This document shows, piece after piece, positions 23,558 to 31,566 of a stretch of 38,471 bases of DNA. Location of the stretch: positions 1 through 38,471 of the forward strand of contig CALXBN010000012.1 in the NCBI GenBank assembly GCA_944386555.1. The letters are read 5' to 3'. A program made the position numbers and the translations under genes. The first letter of the stretch is position 1. Each line of letters opens with the position of its first letter. The stretch is from an uncultured Ruthenibacterium sp. GTDB lineage: Bacteria; Bacillota; Clostridia; Oscillospirales; Ruminococcaceae. The notes under the pieces were generated by a model, which saw only the letters and a list, made by a program, of their open reading frames with translations, made no database searches and was not told the origin of the DNA.

Positions 23558-25588
23558 TTATTCGTCCTCGTCATCATCCCCGCTTGTGCGGTAGGCGTCC
23601 TCCAGCTTCCTGCGGTGGGCGCTTTCCAGCTCGCTGCGCACAAAGTCGGCCCGGGCGGAATCCTGCAGGGAGGTGTCGCCCCGCAGATAGCTCTCCACCA
23701 TGGTGTCGTCCCGGCCGTGGGCGGCCAGGTTGATGCCCCGCTCGGCCCAGTCCAGCTGGCTGCGGTAGGCGTCCATCTCCGCCTCCAGGGCATCCCGGCG
23801 CTCCCGCCGGCGGCGTGCGGCCTCTTTCTGGGCCGCGGCTTCGCGCCGGTCGTATTCCCGGATCTCCCGCTGCCCGCGCCGCCACTCTTCCAGGCCGGCC
23901 AGGGCGCCCACAAGGCCCATGGCTTCGGCGTATTCCGCCGCCTTTTGCGCCGCTTCGTCGCTGAGCCCATAAGGAGCGATCGCGCGCCGATAGTATATCA
24001 GCGGCACCTTCCGCTGGAACACCTGGCTGTGCCAATAGAGGCGCTTTTCCTGCAGGTCCTTGTCGATGGCCGCGAGCTGGCGACGGGATGTCTCGCCCCG
24101 CTTCCACAGCTCATCATCCCTATCGCGGTACAGATAATACAGGTGCAGGCAGGCCTCGTTGTCGCCGTCCTCGGCGGCTTTGCGGTTGAGGGCCAGCTCC
24201 GCCTTGGTCATCAGCATGGCCTCCCGGTATCGGTCGGGCTCCTCTTGCGTCCCCTTGGCGCTGCGCCAGCGGTCTTGGAAGAATTCGGTCAGATGGCGCA
24301 CGGCGTCCAGGTCTCCGTCGCGGGCCAGCTCCAGCAGGCCGGAGGGGTCGTCCCGGTATTCGCTGTCGGAAATCAGGTAGTTTCCCATCATCCAGCTGCC
24401 TGTCAGCGGCCAGCCGGCAGCGCGGATCTTCCGGGCCCACTCCTCCCGCTTGTAAGGCTTGGCCGCTTCGGGCCAGAATTCCCCCAGGGAGGACAGGCGG
24501 TACATGGCCTCGCCGTGGCCCAGGCGCGCCGCCTCGCGGTACAGTTCCACCACCTTGGGGTAGTTCGTGCTCTTCTGTTCCAGCACCCGGCCCTGGGCGT
24601 AGGCCCATACGGCATCGGGGTCATACGCCGGGGGCTCCCAGTCGTCCGGCTCCCGGCCGTCCGGATAGGTGAACAGGGTATGGAGCTTGGGAACGGGCTT
24701 CTCCAGCCAGTCTTCATTCTGCTTGGCGAACAGCGCCGCCTTGTCCCGGGCGATCAGCAGGCTGCAGAAGGCCTCCAGCAGCTCCGCCTCGCGCCCTTCT
24801 GTGCCCTCCAGCGCCTGCACCCGGGCCTCCAGGGCGTCCCGCTTGTCCAGCAGCGCCTGCATGGCGCCGCGCTTTTTCGCAACGGCCTGGGCGTCCTGCC
24901 GGCGCACCTCCTGCCAGCGGGCCAGCAGGTCCTCAAAGGGGGCGGCCTCCTCATCGAAGACTTCGTAGTACAGCTTTCGCCAAAAGGCGTGTTCATGAGC
25001 CGTCTGGGGCCGGGGAATGTCGATGTTGCCCTCCTTGCAAGTGGCGGACTCCATGATAGAGATGCAGTCCAGCCCGCCGTGCAGGGCGGCATAGGCCACG
25101 GCTTCCATCACCTCCGGGTCGGTGTTCTGCCCATGGGCGATCGTTTCATAGGCATGTCGGCCGGCGGCTTCGCTGCCCGCCCGGGCAGCTTTCAGCAGAA
25201 AGGCCCGCAGGCTGGCCGCATCGTCGCCGGCCTCGGCCAGGCCCAGGTCTTCCAGCTCGTCCATGGTGTCGAGGAAACGGGAGCGGTCATCCTCGTCCGG
25301 CAGCTGGCTGCCCCATTGGCGCACCTGGGCCAGGTCCCGCCGGTAGCCGCCGCACAGCAACTGGTACAGCGCTGATTCGGCGGCCCAGCCGCTGTCCGGC
25401 CCTTCGGCCAGGGCCTTTTGCACAATCTGCGGCAGCAGTTCCTGGCGCCGCTCGTGGCTTGTGCCAAGAGTTTGAAAATCAACCCATAGAGAGCCGGCAC
25501 GCTCTTCTTCGTGCGGCGGCTCGGCGGGCATCTGTACTTTCTGCTTGTTTTTCTCATCTTTTTTGCTTTTGAAAAACCAGAACCCCAT
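23558..25588 (-). CDS. Large Sel1/TPR-like repeat protein
   Basis: A 676-residue cytoplasmic protein, acidic and Glu-, Ala- and Arg-rich. I do not recognise a full-length family. Segments such as VVELYREAARLGHGEAMYRLSSLG (about residues 330-360) and LNRKAAEDGDNEACLHLYYLY follow the Sel1-like repeat pattern (basic residue, EAA..G...A...L). A charged helical region (about residues 180-220) and a highly charged C-terminus (RRRRERR) suggest coiled coils. Sel1 proteins usually scaffold other proteins. The start at 25588 follows GGAGGAGG; the open frame reads on through the dispersed repeat and is not coding there. It is transcribed alone. Confidence 0.7.
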   Translation of the reverse strand: MGFWFFKSKKDEKNKQKVQMPAEPPHEEERAGSLWVDFQTLGTSHERRQELLPQIVQKALAEGPDSGWAAESALYQLLCGGYRRDLAQVRQWGSQLPDEDDRSRFLDTMDELEDLGLAEAGDDAASLRAFLLKAARAGSEAAGRHAYETIAHGQNTDPEVMEAVAYAALHGGLDCISIMESATCKEGNIDIPRPQTAHEHAFWRKLYYEVFDEEAAPFEDLLARWQEVRRQDAQAVAKKRGAMQALLDKRDALEARVQALEGTEGREAELLEAFCSLLIARDKAALFAKQNEDWLEKPVPKLHTLFTYPDGREPDDWEPPAYDPDAVWAYAQGRVLEQKSTNYPKVVELYREAARLGHGEAMYRLSSLGEFWPEAAKPYKREEWARKIRAAGWPLTGSWMMGNYLISDSEYRDDPSGLLELARDGDLDAVRHLTEFFQDRWRSAKGTQEEPDRYREAMLMTKAELALNRKAAEDGDNEACLHLYYLYRDRDDELWKRGETSRRQLAAIDKDLQEKRLYWHSQVFQRKVPLIYYRRAIAPYGLSDEAAQKAAEYAEAMGLVGALAGLEEWRRGQREIREYDRREAAAQKEAARRRRERRDALEAEMDAYRSQLDWAERGINLAAHGRDDTMVESYLRGDTSLQDSARADFVRSELESAHRRKLEDAYRTSGDDDEDE

Positions 25589-25682
25589 GACAACCTCCTC
25601 CGTCCCGCCGGGGCGGGACTGTCCGCTTTTTATCATTATAACTCGACGGCAAACCATTGGCAAGAGGCGCGGGAAAAGCTCC

Positions 25683-25785
25683 CTTTTCAAGACAAGTAGT
25701 GATGGCCCAAACTCCGGCGGTTTGACGAAACCGGGAAATTCTCCGCTGCCGGCCCTGCAAAGGACAGGCAGGTAGTGTATGACAG
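25683..25785 (+). repeat. Dispersed palindromic repeat, copy 2
   Basis: Matches 3760-3860 with scattered changes. The shared core has the same small hairpin, CGGTTTGACGAAACCGG. It lies in the leader of the Sel1-like gene, read in the opposite direction. Similar translated fragments occur, as I recall, as spurious reading frames in Faecalibacterium-type genomes, but this was not checked. Confidence 0.7.
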
Positions 25786-25896
25786 GCAGATAACAAAAAT
25801 TGAGCGCCGCTCCGACGCGGCAGGGGGCTTGTGCTGCGGCATTGATATGAGCGCTTTGCGGGCAAAGGCCATGCGGAAAAGGCGGAGAAGCCACTC

Positions 25897-25917
25897 AAAA
25901 AGGGGATGCTCCATCCC
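25897..25917 (-). terminator. Terminator of the MATE-marR operon
   Basis: On the minus strand: GGGATG, loop GAG, CATCCC, followed by a C and TTTTT. It lies 23 bases after the marR stop. Confidence 0.65.
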
Positions 25918-25939
25918 AAAAGCGCGGCATAACAGCCTG

Positions 25940-26410
25940 TCAGCGTGTCCTGCCGTGGGCCGGATGAGGCGTTCGGGTACCGGCATCCTGCAGCAGCGCG
26001 GCGGCGTTGCCGCAGACCAGTGCGGTCAAGCGGGTCAGCTCGGCGCACTCTTCGGCAGAAAGGCCGGCCAGAACCGCGTCGGTGAATGCATCCTGCTGCT
26101 GCCGGAGCACCGGGAAAACGGCCAGCGCTTTTTCGGTGGGGAAAACACATCGGCACCGGCCGTCCCGGGCAGATACCCGCCGCTCAACATAGCCGCAGCG
26201 CTCCAATGTGCTCAGCTGATGGGCGGCAGTGGTTTTGTCGGTGCAGATCGCCCGGGCCAGCTGTTCCTGGGTGGCGCCGGGCATGCGGCAGACGTGGCTT
26301 ATATAGAGGCATTGGCCGGGCGTCAGGTCGGGCGCGGGCAGGTGTGCGGCCCGATAGGCGATATTGTACCGGCTGATGCGGAAGATATTGTGCAGCGCTT
26401 CACTCAGCAT
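25940..26410 (-). CDS. MarR-family transcriptional regulator
   Basis: A 156-residue MarR-type winged-helix regulator. The DNA-binding part covers about residues 35-100: ATQEQLARAICTDKTTAAHQLSTLERCGYVERR, followed by the wing residues DGRCR. Flanking helices form the dimer interface. The start at 26410 lies inside the end of the MATE gene (11-base overlap, with GGAGG upstream), so the two are translationally coupled. Regulation of the MATE pump is the natural inference. A candidate operator, GTTGC N5 GCAAC, lies in the MATE promoter region. Confidence 0.88.
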   Translation of the reverse strand: MLSEALHNIFRISRYNIAYRAAHLPAPDLTPGQCLYISHVCRMPGATQEQLARAICTDKTTAAHQLSTLERCGYVERRVSARDGRCRCVFPTEKALAVFPVLRQQQDAFTDAVLAGLSAEECAELTRLTALVCGNAAALLQDAGTRTPHPAHGRTR

Positions 26411-27818
26411 GTTTCCCCTCCTTTTGAACAGCGGTGCAAGGCTTTTGTCCCGGCAGGCCGGTTTCCGCAGCACCCCGCACATGTTTGATCCATTTGCGGC
26501 TGCGCAGGCGCCCCAGGCACCAGAACGCTTTGATCACCTGGTCGATTTTCAGGCACACATAGATCCAGAAAGCAGGCAGCTGCCACACCAGGCCCGCCAG
26601 TGCACCCAGCGGGATGGACACCACCCACAGGAACAGAATGTCCGCCACCATCAAAAAGCGGGTGTCTCCGCCGCCGCGCATCACGCCCTTGGTCAAAATG
26701 CTGTTCATGGCCTGAAAGATCACAATGAAGCCCACTGCCATCATCAGCTGCCTGGCGATGGCATGGGTCTCCTCGGTGATGGCATACAGGCTGATTACCG
26801 GTTCGCTCAGCAGCATGATCAGCCCGCCGGCACACAGGCCGATGACGGTGCCCAGCCCCCAGAACGTCAGGCCTTCCTGCTGGGCGCGCTCGATATTGCC
26901 TTCGCCCAGTGTGTGGCCGATGACGATGCAGCTGGCCTGGCTCAAGCCCTGTGTGAACACGGTGGTCAGCTGCTGGGTAACGGTGGTAATGGCGTTGGCG
27001 GACACAAAACTGGCGCCGATGTGGCCCATAACCACGGCAACAGCCGAGTTGCCCAGCCCCAGCAGGGTGTCGCTGACCAGCACCGGCACACTGATGCGCA
27101 GGTATTCGCCGGCCAGGTCCGCGCAGTGCATCAGCAGGTCTTTCAAACGGTAGGCAATCTGCCTTTCCGCCAGCAGAAAATAGCCGTCAATCACCAGGAA
27201 TTCCACCGCCCGGCTGATCAGGGTGCCCAGGGCCGCACCGGCCACACCCATTTCCGGCGCACCGAATTTCCCGAAAATGAAGATGTAGTTGGCGGCGATG
27301 TTCACAAAGAAAGCCACGATGCTGGTGGCAAGGGGAAGGCGCACCTGGCCCACACTGCGCAGCACGATGGTCACCGTCAGCGACAGCCCCAGCAGCCAGA
27401 AAGTGCCAACCGACCACTCCAGATACTCCACGCCGGCGGCAATAACAGCAGCATCGGGTGTGTACAGGCGCATGATTCGGTCCGGCATCAGCAGGGTGAT
27501 GGCCGCAAATACGGTGGCCACGGAAAAACCGATGCGAAGCATCAGCGTTACGGCCTTTTTGAGGCTGTAACAGTCCCCTCGGCCCCAGTACCGGGCCGTC
27601 AGCACCGCCGCGCCCATGCCCAGCCCCATGCACATGATCTGGTAAATGCTGATAAACTGGTTGGCCAGGGAGGAGGCGGACAGGGCCACCTCGCCCAAAG
27701 AGCCCAGCATCACCGTGTCCATCATGTTCACACCGATGGTGATCAGGCTTTGGGCGGCGATGGGTACCGCGATGGCTGCAGATTTGCGATAGAATGAAAG
27801 ATCCCGCACAAACAGCAT
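26400..27818 (-). CDS. MATE-family multidrug efflux transporter
   Basis: A 472-residue transporter with twelve predicted membrane segments in two similar halves. The first segment IAVPIAAQSLITIG is followed by the VNMMDTVMLGSLGE block typical of the DinF/NorM side of the family, and the second half begins around LRISVPVLVSDTLLGLG. It exports cationic drugs or metabolites using a sodium or proton gradient; the substrate cannot be predicted. The start at 27818 follows AAGGAGG. The last ~40 residues are hydrophilic. Coupled to a marR gene in the same transcript. Confidence 0.92.
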   Translation of the reverse strand: MLFVRDLSFYRKSAAIAVPIAAQSLITIGVNMMDTVMLGSLGEVALSASSLANQFISIYQIMCMGLGMGAAVLTARYWGRGDCYSLKKAVTLMLRIGFSVATVFAAITLLMPDRIMRLYTPDAAVIAAGVEYLEWSVGTFWLLGLSLTVTIVLRSVGQVRLPLATSIVAFFVNIAANYIFIFGKFGAPEMGVAGAALGTLISRAVEFLVIDGYFLLAERQIAYRLKDLLMHCADLAGEYLRISVPVLVSDTLLGLGNSAVAVVMGHIGASFVSANAITTVTQQLTTVFTQGLSQASCIVIGHTLGEGNIERAQQEGLTFWGLGTVIGLCAGGLIMLLSEPVISLYAITEETHAIARQLMMAVGFIVIFQAMNSILTKGVMRGGGDTRFLMVADILFLWVVSIPLGALAGLVWQLPAFWIYVCLKIDQVIKAFWCLGRLRSRKWIKHVRGAAETGLPGQKPCTAVQKEGKHAE

Positions 27819-27866
27819 GGATTTGCCCTCCTTGTTCTGTTTTTCAACAACAAGGTAGCATATTTC

Positions 27867-27881
27867 GTTGCGAATGGCAAC
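27867..27881. promoter_or_regulatory. Candidate MarR operator
   Basis: GTTGC N5 GCAAC lies 49 bases upstream of the MATE start. A possible -35 (TTGCCA) and -10 (TACCTT) with 17-bp spacing overlap it on the minus strand. A MarR dimer bound here would block the promoter. Confidence 0.4.
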
Positions 27882-27913
27882 TGTTTTTGCGGCGGGAATT
27901 GTTCTGCTATGAA

Positions 27914-27946
27914 ACGAAAAGCGCCTTCCCCGGCGGGGAAAGGCGC
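27914..27946 (-). terminator. Terminator of the DUF975 gene
   Basis: On the minus strand: GCGCCTTTCCCC, a 3-nt loop, GGGGAAGGCGC, then TTTTCG. It sits 29 bases past the stop, between that gene and the MATE promoter. Confidence 0.7.
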
Positions 27947-27974
27947 CTTCTGCCGCTTCTTTTTTACGGGCGGT

Positions 27975-28685
27975 TCAATAACGGATAAAGCCGCTCAGCT
28001 CCTCCTGTCCGGTAAGGCCCTGGGCAAATGCTTTGGCGCGCAGGGCGGCATATCCTTCCGCCCATGTGGCTTGATAGTAGGGCAGCACAAACAAAAGGCC
28101 GACCCCAAAAGCCAGCACGCCCAGCAGATACCAGCCGATGAAGGAGAGATCCAGCAGGAACAGCGCGCCTTTTTCACCATCTGTCATGGCGCGGCTCAGG
28201 GCAAATACCCGGTCTGCCGGCAGATAGGGGTTTTCGGCGGCGATGTACTCCACCATGGAGTACTGGTACGCTTTGATAATTCCGGGAACGATGAACAGCA
28301 GGCTCCACAGGAAAATATACAGGCCCTTAAGGAATTGGATCTTGACCAGATTCCAGTACCCCTCCCGATGAAAAGCCGAGAAGAGGGAAGATACCGGTGC
28401 AAAGCCCTGGCGGTTTTCCATAAAAAAACGCGCCTGCCCGACCAGCAGCACCGACACAAAAAAGATGGACAGCAGCAGGCCGATCACACCCCAATTGCCC
28501 CATAAGGGCAGGGTGATGCGAAATACATGGCTATAGCTGCGGTAGGTATGCAGGTTGAAAACCAGGCGGAAGCTTTGGGCCGCGCCCAGCAAAGCGCAAA
28601 TCAAGGTGACGGCAAAGGCCGGCCAGTATCGTCCGCTCAGGGCGTTTTTGGCATTTTGTTTGAGCAGCCCGCGAGTCCACATCAT
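27975..28685 (-). CDS. DUF975 family membrane protein
   Basis: A 236-residue membrane protein with about five hydrophobic segments, clearly of the DUF975 family. The diagnostic stretch reads KGLYIFLWSLLFIVPGIIKA, followed by the YSMVEY and AENP motifs, then LFLLDLSFIGWYLLG and an ATWAEGYAALR tail. The function is unknown; members are common in low-GC and high-GC clostridia. Two adjacent ATG codons (28685 and 28682) are possible; the second has the better spacing (8 nt) from GAAAGGGG. It has its own promoter. Confidence 0.85.
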   Translation of the reverse strand: MMWTRGLLKQNAKNALSGRYWPAFAVTLICALLGAAQSFRLVFNLHTYRSYSHVFRITLPLWGNWGVIGLLLSIFFVSVLLVGQARFFMENRQGFAPVSSLFSAFHREGYWNLVKIQFLKGLYIFLWSLLFIVPGIIKAYQYSMVEYIAAENPYLPADRVFALSRAMTDGEKGALFLLDLSFIGWYLLGVLAFGVGLLFVLPYYQATWAEGYAALRAKAFAQGLTGQEELSGFIRY

Positions 28686-28738
28686 AAAAACCCCTTTCCC
28701 AAGCCCCCAGTATAGCGGGGCAAAGCATCTCTACCGTC

Positions 28739-28767
28739 ATTATACAGGCTGCGGGGCACAGATGCAA
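28739..28767 (-). promoter_or_regulatory. Promoter of the DUF975 gene
   Basis: On the minus strand: TTGCAT (28762-28767), a 17-bp spacer and TATAAT (28739-28744). Confidence 0.75.
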
Positions 28768-28780
28768 GCGGCCTGCAGGT

Positions 28781-29848
28781 TTACAGCGTAGCCAAGAGGC
28801 TGCCGGTCAAACGTTCCAGGACAGAAACATCCAAAGCGGCGGTGTAAACAGCTTCGATCCGGTGATGTACCGCTGCGGCTTCCGACAGTAGCGCCCCCGC
28901 CTGTTCCAGCAGCTCCCGGGCGGCTTTCTGGTTGAACCGCAGGCGGGTGCGGCGCAGGCGCAGGCCGTCCGGATTTGTAAAGCGGGACGCGTGGATGGTG
29001 CGCTGCCCGGAAAACTGCAGCGAGCAGAGAGGACTTGCCGTTACAAAGGCAACGCTGGAAGAGGGGAAGAGCAGGTGGGCGATGCGGTCCGGAACCAATG
29101 GGTCGGGGCAGGTGATGCAGTCGTGCCCCCGTGCCAGCCCTTCGCGGCGCAGTGCGGCCATCAGCGCCTGTCCGGCCGCGCCGTAGGCGTCGTCCAAAAC
29201 AACGACGGCGGACGCCAGTGCAGAGACGGTATCTGCGTATACGGTGATGCCGGCGGGCGTTACGGCGCTCAGCAGGCGCACGGCTTCCTGCGCAGGGCGC
29301 TCCCGCAAGGGAAGGTAGCGGCGGGCCAGTGCACCTGCAAAGCGGGCGGCTTTCGCGGTGTCGGTACAGCAGGCTGCGGTGCGCAGGGTGTCCAGGGCCA
29401 GGCTGCCGGCGGCGGCAATGTACCGGGTGGCCCGTTCCGTCAGCAGGGCGTGCTGGGCGGCCAGCTGCGCCAGATGTGTCCGGGCCGGGCGCAGGACGTC
29501 CGGGTCCAGGGCGGCATCCAGGCACAGCACTTGTTCAAAGGCGGCGGGAAGGCGGGGCTCCAGGGCATGGGGCGGTGTGGCATCCAAAATGGCCAGCCCC
29601 CGCCCGGGGCACAGCACGCCGTCCAGGCTGTCCGGGTCGGCTGCGCAGTGAATGCGATGGACGGTCTCGCCCCGGCGCTCCAGGGCCTGCGCGGCCCTTT
29701 TCAGCAAGGTGGATTTCCCGCAGCCGGGGCCGCCTTTCAGCAGAACCGCGGTCCCGCTCTCCAGTGGCGGCAGCGCGCCGGCAAAATAGCTCCGGAACCC
29801 GCAGGGGGAAAGACTGCCCAAAAAGAAATCCAATCGTTTTTCTCCCAT
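28781..29848 (-). CDS. P-loop ATPase of the PRK06851 type
   Basis: A 355-residue nucleotide-binding protein. Walker A is GGPGCGKST at residues 39-47. The surrounding FFLGS..P.GF start, IHCAADPDSLDGVLCPG and ILDATPPHALEP are the hallmark of a clostridial/Bacillus ATPase family (PRK06851) with no known function. The second half, with VVLDDAYGAAG and LFPSSSVAF, looks like a degenerate repeat of the first, as in the family. The start at 29848 follows AAGGGG eight bases upstream; the reading frame also opens at an earlier GTG. Confidence 0.78.
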   Translation of the reverse strand: MGEKRLDFFLGSLSPCGFRSYFAGALPPLESGTAVLLKGGPGCGKSTLLKRAAQALERRGETVHRIHCAADPDSLDGVLCPGRGLAILDATPPHALEPRLPAAFEQVLCLDAALDPDVLRPARTHLAQLAAQHALLTERATRYIAAAGSLALDTLRTAACCTDTAKAARFAGALARRYLPLRERPAQEAVRLLSAVTPAGITVYADTVSALASAVVVLDDAYGAAGQALMAALRREGLARGHDCITCPDPLVPDRIAHLLFPSSSVAFVTASPLCSLQFSGQRTIHASRFTNPDGLRLRRTRLRFNQKAARELLEQAGALLSEAAAVHHRIEAVYTAALDVSVLERLTGSLLATL

Positions 29849-29893
29849 GGTCAACACCCCTTTTGCACCATCTTATGCGCCATTTGGGGTTTT

Positions 29894-29928
29894 GACACAA
29901 AAAAATAAGAGCCCGCATGATTGCGGGC
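29894..29928 (-). terminator. Terminator of the uracil-DNA glycosylase gene
   Basis: On the minus strand: GCCCGCA, loop ATCA, TGCGGGC, followed by TCTTATTTTTTT. It lies 10 bases past the stop. Confidence 0.85.
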
Positions 29929-29937
29929 CCGCTGTAG

Positions 29938-30531
29938 TCATTCGGTTGCCCCGCCCCGCTGCTCAGGGTAGGTATGGGTGCACACCTGGCGGATCTTTTC
30001 CCGCAGGGCAACATAATCCCCATAGGCCAGCGGTTTGTTGCCGGGGTTGCGCAGCAGCGCTGCCGGGTGCAGGGTGGCAGTAAAAAAAGTGCCGGCTTTT
30101 TCCGTCCACTGGCCGTGCTCTTTCATCACGCTGAAATCCGGCCGGATAAGGCGCTGGGCGGCAATGCGCCCCAGGCATACTACAATTTTGGGGCGGATCA
30201 GGCGGAACTGCTCCCGCAGGTAGGGCATGCAGGCGTCCCATTCATTGGGCAGAGGATCCCGGTTTTCCGGCGGGCGGCACTTGACGATGTTGGTAATGAA
30301 AATGTCCCTCTGACGGTCCAGGTGGATGGCGGCCAGGTACTGGTCCAGCAGCTGGCCTGAACGGCCCACGAAAGGCAGGCCCTGCTCGTCCTCGTTGCGG
30401 CCGGGCCCTTCACCGATGAACATGACCTCCGCACGCGGGCTGCCCGAACCGAATACCACATGGGTGCGTGTGCGGCACAAATCGCATTTCTGGCAGGTAA
30501 GGCAGGCCTGCTGCAGTGCTTCAAACTCCAT
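29938..30531 (-). CDS. Family 4 uracil-DNA glycosylase
   Basis: A 197-residue [4Fe-4S] uracil-DNA glycosylase of family 4 that removes uracil from DNA. Cluster ligands follow the family spacing: Cys13-x2-Cys16 and Cys85-x15-Cys101. Motif 1 GEGPGRNEDEQG and the LPFVGRSGQLLD segment form the uracil pocket. NIVKCRPPENR and the C-terminal HPAALLRNP are the other conserved blocks. The ribosome site is weak. It is transcribed alone between a strong terminator and a divergent promoter shared with pduL. Confidence 0.92.
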   Translation of the reverse strand: MEFEALQQACLTCQKCDLCRTRTHVVFGSGSPRAEVMFIGEGPGRNEDEQGLPFVGRSGQLLDQYLAAIHLDRQRDIFITNIVKCRPPENRDPLPNEWDACMPYLREQFRLIRPKIVVCLGRIAAQRLIRPDFSVMKEHGQWTEKAGTFFTATLHPAALLRNPGNKPLAYGDYVALREKIRQVCTHTYPEQRGGATE

Positions 30532-30563
30532 TGTCTCTCGCCCCGTTTCGCATTTTTCACCAT

Positions 30564-30592
30564 ATTATACCACATTCCTATTGAAGTTTGAA
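30564..30592 (-). promoter_or_regulatory. Promoter of the glycosylase gene
   Basis: On the minus strand: TTCAAA (30587-30592), 17-bp spacer, TATAAT (30564-30569). It overlaps the divergent pduL promoter. Confidence 0.6.
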
Positions 30593-30609
30593 GCCTTTGG
30601 TATTAAAAT
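30581..30609 (+). promoter_or_regulatory. Promoter of pduL
   Basis: TTGAAG (30581-30586), a 17-bp spacer, TAAAAT (30604-30609). Its -35 abuts the -35 of the divergent glycosylase promoter. Confidence 0.55.
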
Positions 30610-30676
30610 AGAACTGCAAGCGAGCACCGGCGCGCCCAGCGCGCTGCAAATCGATTGAGAAGGAGAGCAAAGAGCA

Positions 30677-31240
30677 ATGAAAGTTCTGGTAGAAACATCC
30701 GCCCGTCACGTCCATGTGACAAAAGAGACCCTGGAAAAACTGTTCGGTACCGGTTATGAGCTGACCGTGAAAAAAATGCTGTCTCAGCCCGGGCAGTTTG
30801 CATCCAACGAGCGCGTCACTGTGGTGGGCTCCAAGCGCGAGCTGGCCAATGTGTCCATCCTGGGGCCCTGCCGCGGTGCCGATCAGGTGGAGCTGAGCCT
30901 GACCGATGCGCGCAGCATCGGTATCGTCGCGCCGGTGCGGGAGTCCGGCGATGTGGATGGGACCCCGGGCTGCAAGCTGGTGGGCCCTGCCGGTGAAGTG
31001 GAGATTGCCCAGGGTGTGATCGCCGCCAAGCGCCATGTCCATATGACCCCGGCGGACGCAGAGGCGGCCGGCGTGAAGAACGGCGACATTGTAAAGGTTG
31101 CCACCGGTGCCGGTGAGCGCAAGCTGGTGTTTGACGATGTGGTGATCCGCGTCAGCGAGAAGTTTGCCACCGCCATGCACATCGACACCGATGAGAGCAA
31201 CGCGGCCGGCGGCCCCAATGAGGGTGAGATCATCCGCTGA
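30677..31240 (+). CDS. pduL: Phosphate propanoyltransferase / phosphotransacetylase PduL
   Basis: A 187-residue PduL-type acyltransferase that converts acyl-CoA and phosphate to acyl-phosphate. The two related domains each carry a zinc-binding motif: SARHVHVT (His11, His13) and AKRHVHMTPADA (His120, His122). The C-terminus GEII is conserved. It has no N-terminal encapsulation peptide, and no microcompartment genes are near. It probably replaces Pta in acetyl-CoA to acetyl-phosphate conversion, feeding ATP formation through acetate kinase, which is elsewhere. The ribosome site AAGGAG is clear. Confidence 0.92.
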   Translation: MKVLVETSARHVHVTKETLEKLFGTGYELTVKKMLSQPGQFASNERVTVVGSKRELANVSILGPCRGADQVELSLTDARSIGIVAPVRESGDVDGTPGCKLVGPAGEVEIAQGVIAAKRHVHMTPADAEAAGVKNGDIVKVATGAGERKLVFDDVVIRVSEKFATAMHIDTDESNAAGGPNEGEIIR

Positions 31241-31320
31241 GTGCGCTGCGGAAAATCCAGGCTTTTGCGGCCCGGCTGCCGGCAGGCGGCCGGGCCGTGG
31301 TTTTGCCCTGTATAGAACGC

Positions 31321-31349
31321 TTGCAATTCCAGCGGCTTTATATTATAAT
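31321..31349 (+). promoter_or_regulatory. Promoter of the SRP RNA gene
   Basis: TTGCAA (31321-31326), a 17-bp spacer and TATAAT (31344-31349). It is the strongest promoter between pduL and dnaX. Confidence 0.8.
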
Positions 31350-31360
31350 AAAAAGGCAAA

Positions 31361-31541
31361 TCGGACAGGGCATGTGTGCGCGGTTCGGTATGCAGAGGGC
31401 GGGCCCTGCGCGACGGGGCTCCGTGAACCGTGTCAGATGGGGAACCAAGCAGCACTAAGCGGCCTGCTTCGTGCGCCGCAGGCAGTCTGTCCTCTGCATA
31501 CCCAGCCGCACACCGGGCGGGCAACGCCGGCCCTGTCCATT
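31361..31541 (+). ncRNA. ffs: Signal recognition particle RNA
   Basis: The universal SRP S-domain is clear: GTGTCAG, GGAA tetraloop at 31441-31444, and AAGCAGCAC, which form the Ffh-binding helix 8. A 12-bp perfect helix closes it (GGTATGCAGAGG at 31387 / CCTCTGCATACC at 31491). The two ends pair as GGACAGGG (31363-31370) and CCCTGTCC (31531-31538). The length is about 180 nt, shorter than the 270-nt Bacillus scRNA, and the ends form a helix directly, so an Alu domain is not obvious. Its place just before dnaX is typical of Firmicutes. The exact ends are estimated. Confidence 0.88.
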
Positions 31542-31566
31542 TTCATGCAGAAAGGCGGGTGGAAGG

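Larger units (their letters stand above)
25589..25939. other. Gene-free interval with repeat and terminator
   Basis: No gene is supported here. The interval contains the leader of the Sel1-like gene, copy 2 of the dispersed repeat (25683-25785) and the marR terminator (25897-25917). Confidence 0.7.

Noticed and set aside
25554..26156. Open frame covering the repeat and marR antisense
   Set aside because: It runs through the dispersed repeat and into the reverse frame of marR, without ribosome site or family features.
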